Assembly: GCA_015852425.1 (NCBI GenBank) | Contig: JAAAIG010000010.1 | Location: forward strand, 32,890 to 96,889 | Source: Gryganskiella cystojenkinii | Lineage: Eukaryota > Mortierellomycota > Mortierellomycetes > Mortierellales > Mortierellaceae | Reading direction: 5' to 3' | Length of the DNA: 64,000 nucleotides | Shown: one piece after another, positions 62,801 to 64,000 of the stretch | How the letters are laid out: every line of letters begins with the position of its first letter | Position numbering within the stretch: the stretch's first letter is position 1 | The notes under the pieces: generated by a model | What the model saw: the letters and a program-made list of their open reading frames with translations, nothing else | Databases searched by the model: none | Told to the model about the DNA's origin: nothing | Program-made: the position numbers and the translations under genes

Positions 62801-63752
62801 TGACACTGTCTTGTCGTCGGAAGGAATCCCCGCAAGCGAACCAACAAGTGCCATTCCAGGCCATGACCGAGGACGGTCGTCGGAAGGAATCCCCGCAAGC
62901 GAACCAACAAGTGCCATTCCAGGTCATGACCGAGGACGGTCGTCGGAAGGAATCCCCGCAAGCGAACCAACAAGTGCCTTTCCAGACCATTGCCGAGGAC
63001 TGTCGATTGACAACAATGACAATGGCAGCATTGATCTGGGCCCGTTGAGTAGAAGGGGCACCGAGGATACGGATCTACGTGATGTTCTGGCAGAGACCAA
63101 TATTGCATACCATCAAGGACATCATGCGATATATCATGATCAGGATCCAGCACTCGCTCATCGAGAGCATCGACATTTTAATAGTCTGCAGTATAACTAC
63201 GATCGGAGGCGAAGTCGAGAAGACGAAGCTCCGGAGAGTCCTGAATGGCACTTGACTAGTGTCGAGGTGGATCAGATGGAAGCACAGCGAAGCCAGCCAG
63301 AAAGAACAGGCAACAGGGATAACGACGAGCTCACGACTCCAGTGCCGATTCTTTCGATCACTGGACCACCAGAAACTCTCTTGGATCAGGAGTGGTCGAA
63401 CGAGGATCCGATCCCTTCAACACTTTCACTTTTTCATCCGCTTGCTCCTCCTCCTCTTCCGCCTGCTCAGCAGGAGGATGAGACGACCCAAGGTGCTCTT
63501 GCGCCACCCGCGCTTGAGAGTTTCGTACCCATGTCTCCGATGATGATACATCTCCCTCCGACATTCCCAAAGTTTTGTCCGCCCGGTCAAGAAGAGAATG
63601 GACTTCAGGAACACGGTCAGGTCCATATGACAGAGGTTTTTGATACTCCTCAGACTCCTGCGTCTCAAGAGCTCCTGGACCGTGGCTCTGCCGATCCGAT
63701 GGTCTCAACTCCTATCGAGAACTCATCCAACACAGGAACGGCGGCGCAATGA
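56873..63752 (+). CDS. class C (GABA-B-like) G protein-coupled receptor
   Basis: Fifteen exons give 1,832 aa: 56873-57253, 57363-57411, 57509-57715, 57817-57972, 58130-58319, 58431-58616, 58707-58794, 58898-59070, 59181-59320, 59402-59534, 59628-59886, 59984-60213, 60268-61351, 61438-61563 and 61656-63752. A signal peptide (CRLTLLLGCSLVLV) is followed by a Venus-flytrap ligand domain (about 100-520; IKIGILLPFTPN, AVRDMNDRQTIPG, ISLVLRDSQRR, HYGWKRFTIFHTSD). Seven helices follow (about 530-790). Landmarks are SPLFCILELIGLAL in helix 2, the AGIC cysteine in helix 3 and VYLAFKTRNVTRLWNEAR after helix 5. There is no cysteine-rich linker, as in GABA-B receptors. A Ser-rich cytoplasmic tail of about 1,000 residues ends the protein. 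The ligand is unknown. Introns 2, 10 and 11 appear to be GC-AG. Confidence 0.85.
62814..63002 (+). repeat. 63-bp tandem repeat, three copies, in the receptor tail
   Basis: Three head-to-tail 63-base copies start at 62814, 62877 and 62940, coding three 21-residue units that begin SSEGIPASEPTSA. The first two are nearly identical. The third differs in its last part (an I-to-F change and others). The period is a multiple of three, so the frame is kept. It lies in the disordered cytoplasmic tail of the class C receptor. Confidence 0.95.
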
Positions 63753-64000
63753 TAGGAACCAATATTTCATGTCCGGTGGAGAACTAGTACGAGGAGACCA
63801 ATCGAGGTCAAGAAGGATCAAGAGACGGAAAGAATGGAACAAGACGAGAAGGAGAAAGGACATGAAACGTTGATGTGTACAATATTGAAATCCTTATACT
63901 TAAAAAGCCTTGAAATATAAAGCGTTTTTTTAATTGTTATCGTTCTCTTTTCATGCATTGCATCTGTCATGCAGGCAAGTGTTCTCTGCTACATAGTCGA
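63753..64000 (+). other. 3' flank of the class C receptor gene
   Basis: A/T-rich sequence after the stop codon, with a TATAAA-like run near 63916 that may be the polyadenylation region. The window ends here and no new gene is visible. Confidence 0.4.

Overview
The window is nuclear DNA of a filamentous fungus, most likely an early-diverging (Mucoromycota) species and probably Mortierellomycotina. The genes are intron-rich with short GT-AG introns (mostly 50-150 bases), promoters are C/T-rich with many poly-T and poly-A runs, and the proteins are fungal housekeeping types. It also carries two receptor classes that Dikarya mostly lack: a Frizzled-like receptor and a GABA-B-like class C receptor. 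The lineage is inferred from gene content and style, not from a database match.

Layout: 0-2.7 kb, a GPI-anchor-like cell-surface protein with a periplasmic-binding fold (minus). 3.7-5.3 kb, adenylosuccinate lyase (minus), divergent from BRF1 of TFIIIB (5.9-8.9 kb, plus). 9.1-12.3 kb, an RCC2-type propeller fused to a PHD finger (minus). 13.7-15.0 kb, the PLP synthase subunit PDX1/SNZ. 15.5-16.2 kb, a small DUF423/TMEM256 membrane protein. 16.4-21.3 kb, an Lrg1-type LIM-RhoGAP (minus), divergent from a FAM72-domain protein (22.4-25.3 kb). 25.5-28.3 kb, MUS81. 28.7-31.3 kb, a disordered protein I cannot name. 31.6-36.7 kb, the largest subunit of RNA polymerase III. 36.7-40.2 kb is gene-poor and holds what looks like a decayed gene. 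40.3-43.5 kb, the Frizzled-like receptor. 43.9-44.4 kb, COX6B/COX12. 44.4-48.5 kb is gene-poor with an RNase T2 pseudogene. 48.5-50.8 kb, a VAP/SCS2-type MSP-domain protein. 51.1-52.1 kb, PCNA (minus). 52.4-54.1 kb, a TRM140/METTL2-type tRNA methyltransferase (minus), divergent from a polyQ BAG-domain protein (54.4-55.7 kb). 56.9-63.8 kb, a very large class C GPCR.

Exon models were built by hand from splice signals, reading-frame continuity and remembered family alignments, and each CDS sums to a whole number of codons. Functionally the genes are a mixture, as is usual for a eukaryotic chromosome: Pol III transcription (BRF1, RPC1), replication and repair (PCNA, MUS81), Rho/cell-wall signalling, purine and vitamin B6 synthesis, respiration, and two receptors. 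No tRNA, rRNA, CRISPR array or intact transposon was seen. Two assembly gaps are present (2137-2234 and 21654-21663). The most notable points are the two animal-like receptors 13 kb apart, three probable GC-AG introns in the class C receptor, the RCC2-PHD fusion, the FAM72 domain on a 700-residue disordered extension, and the RNase T2 pseudogene.
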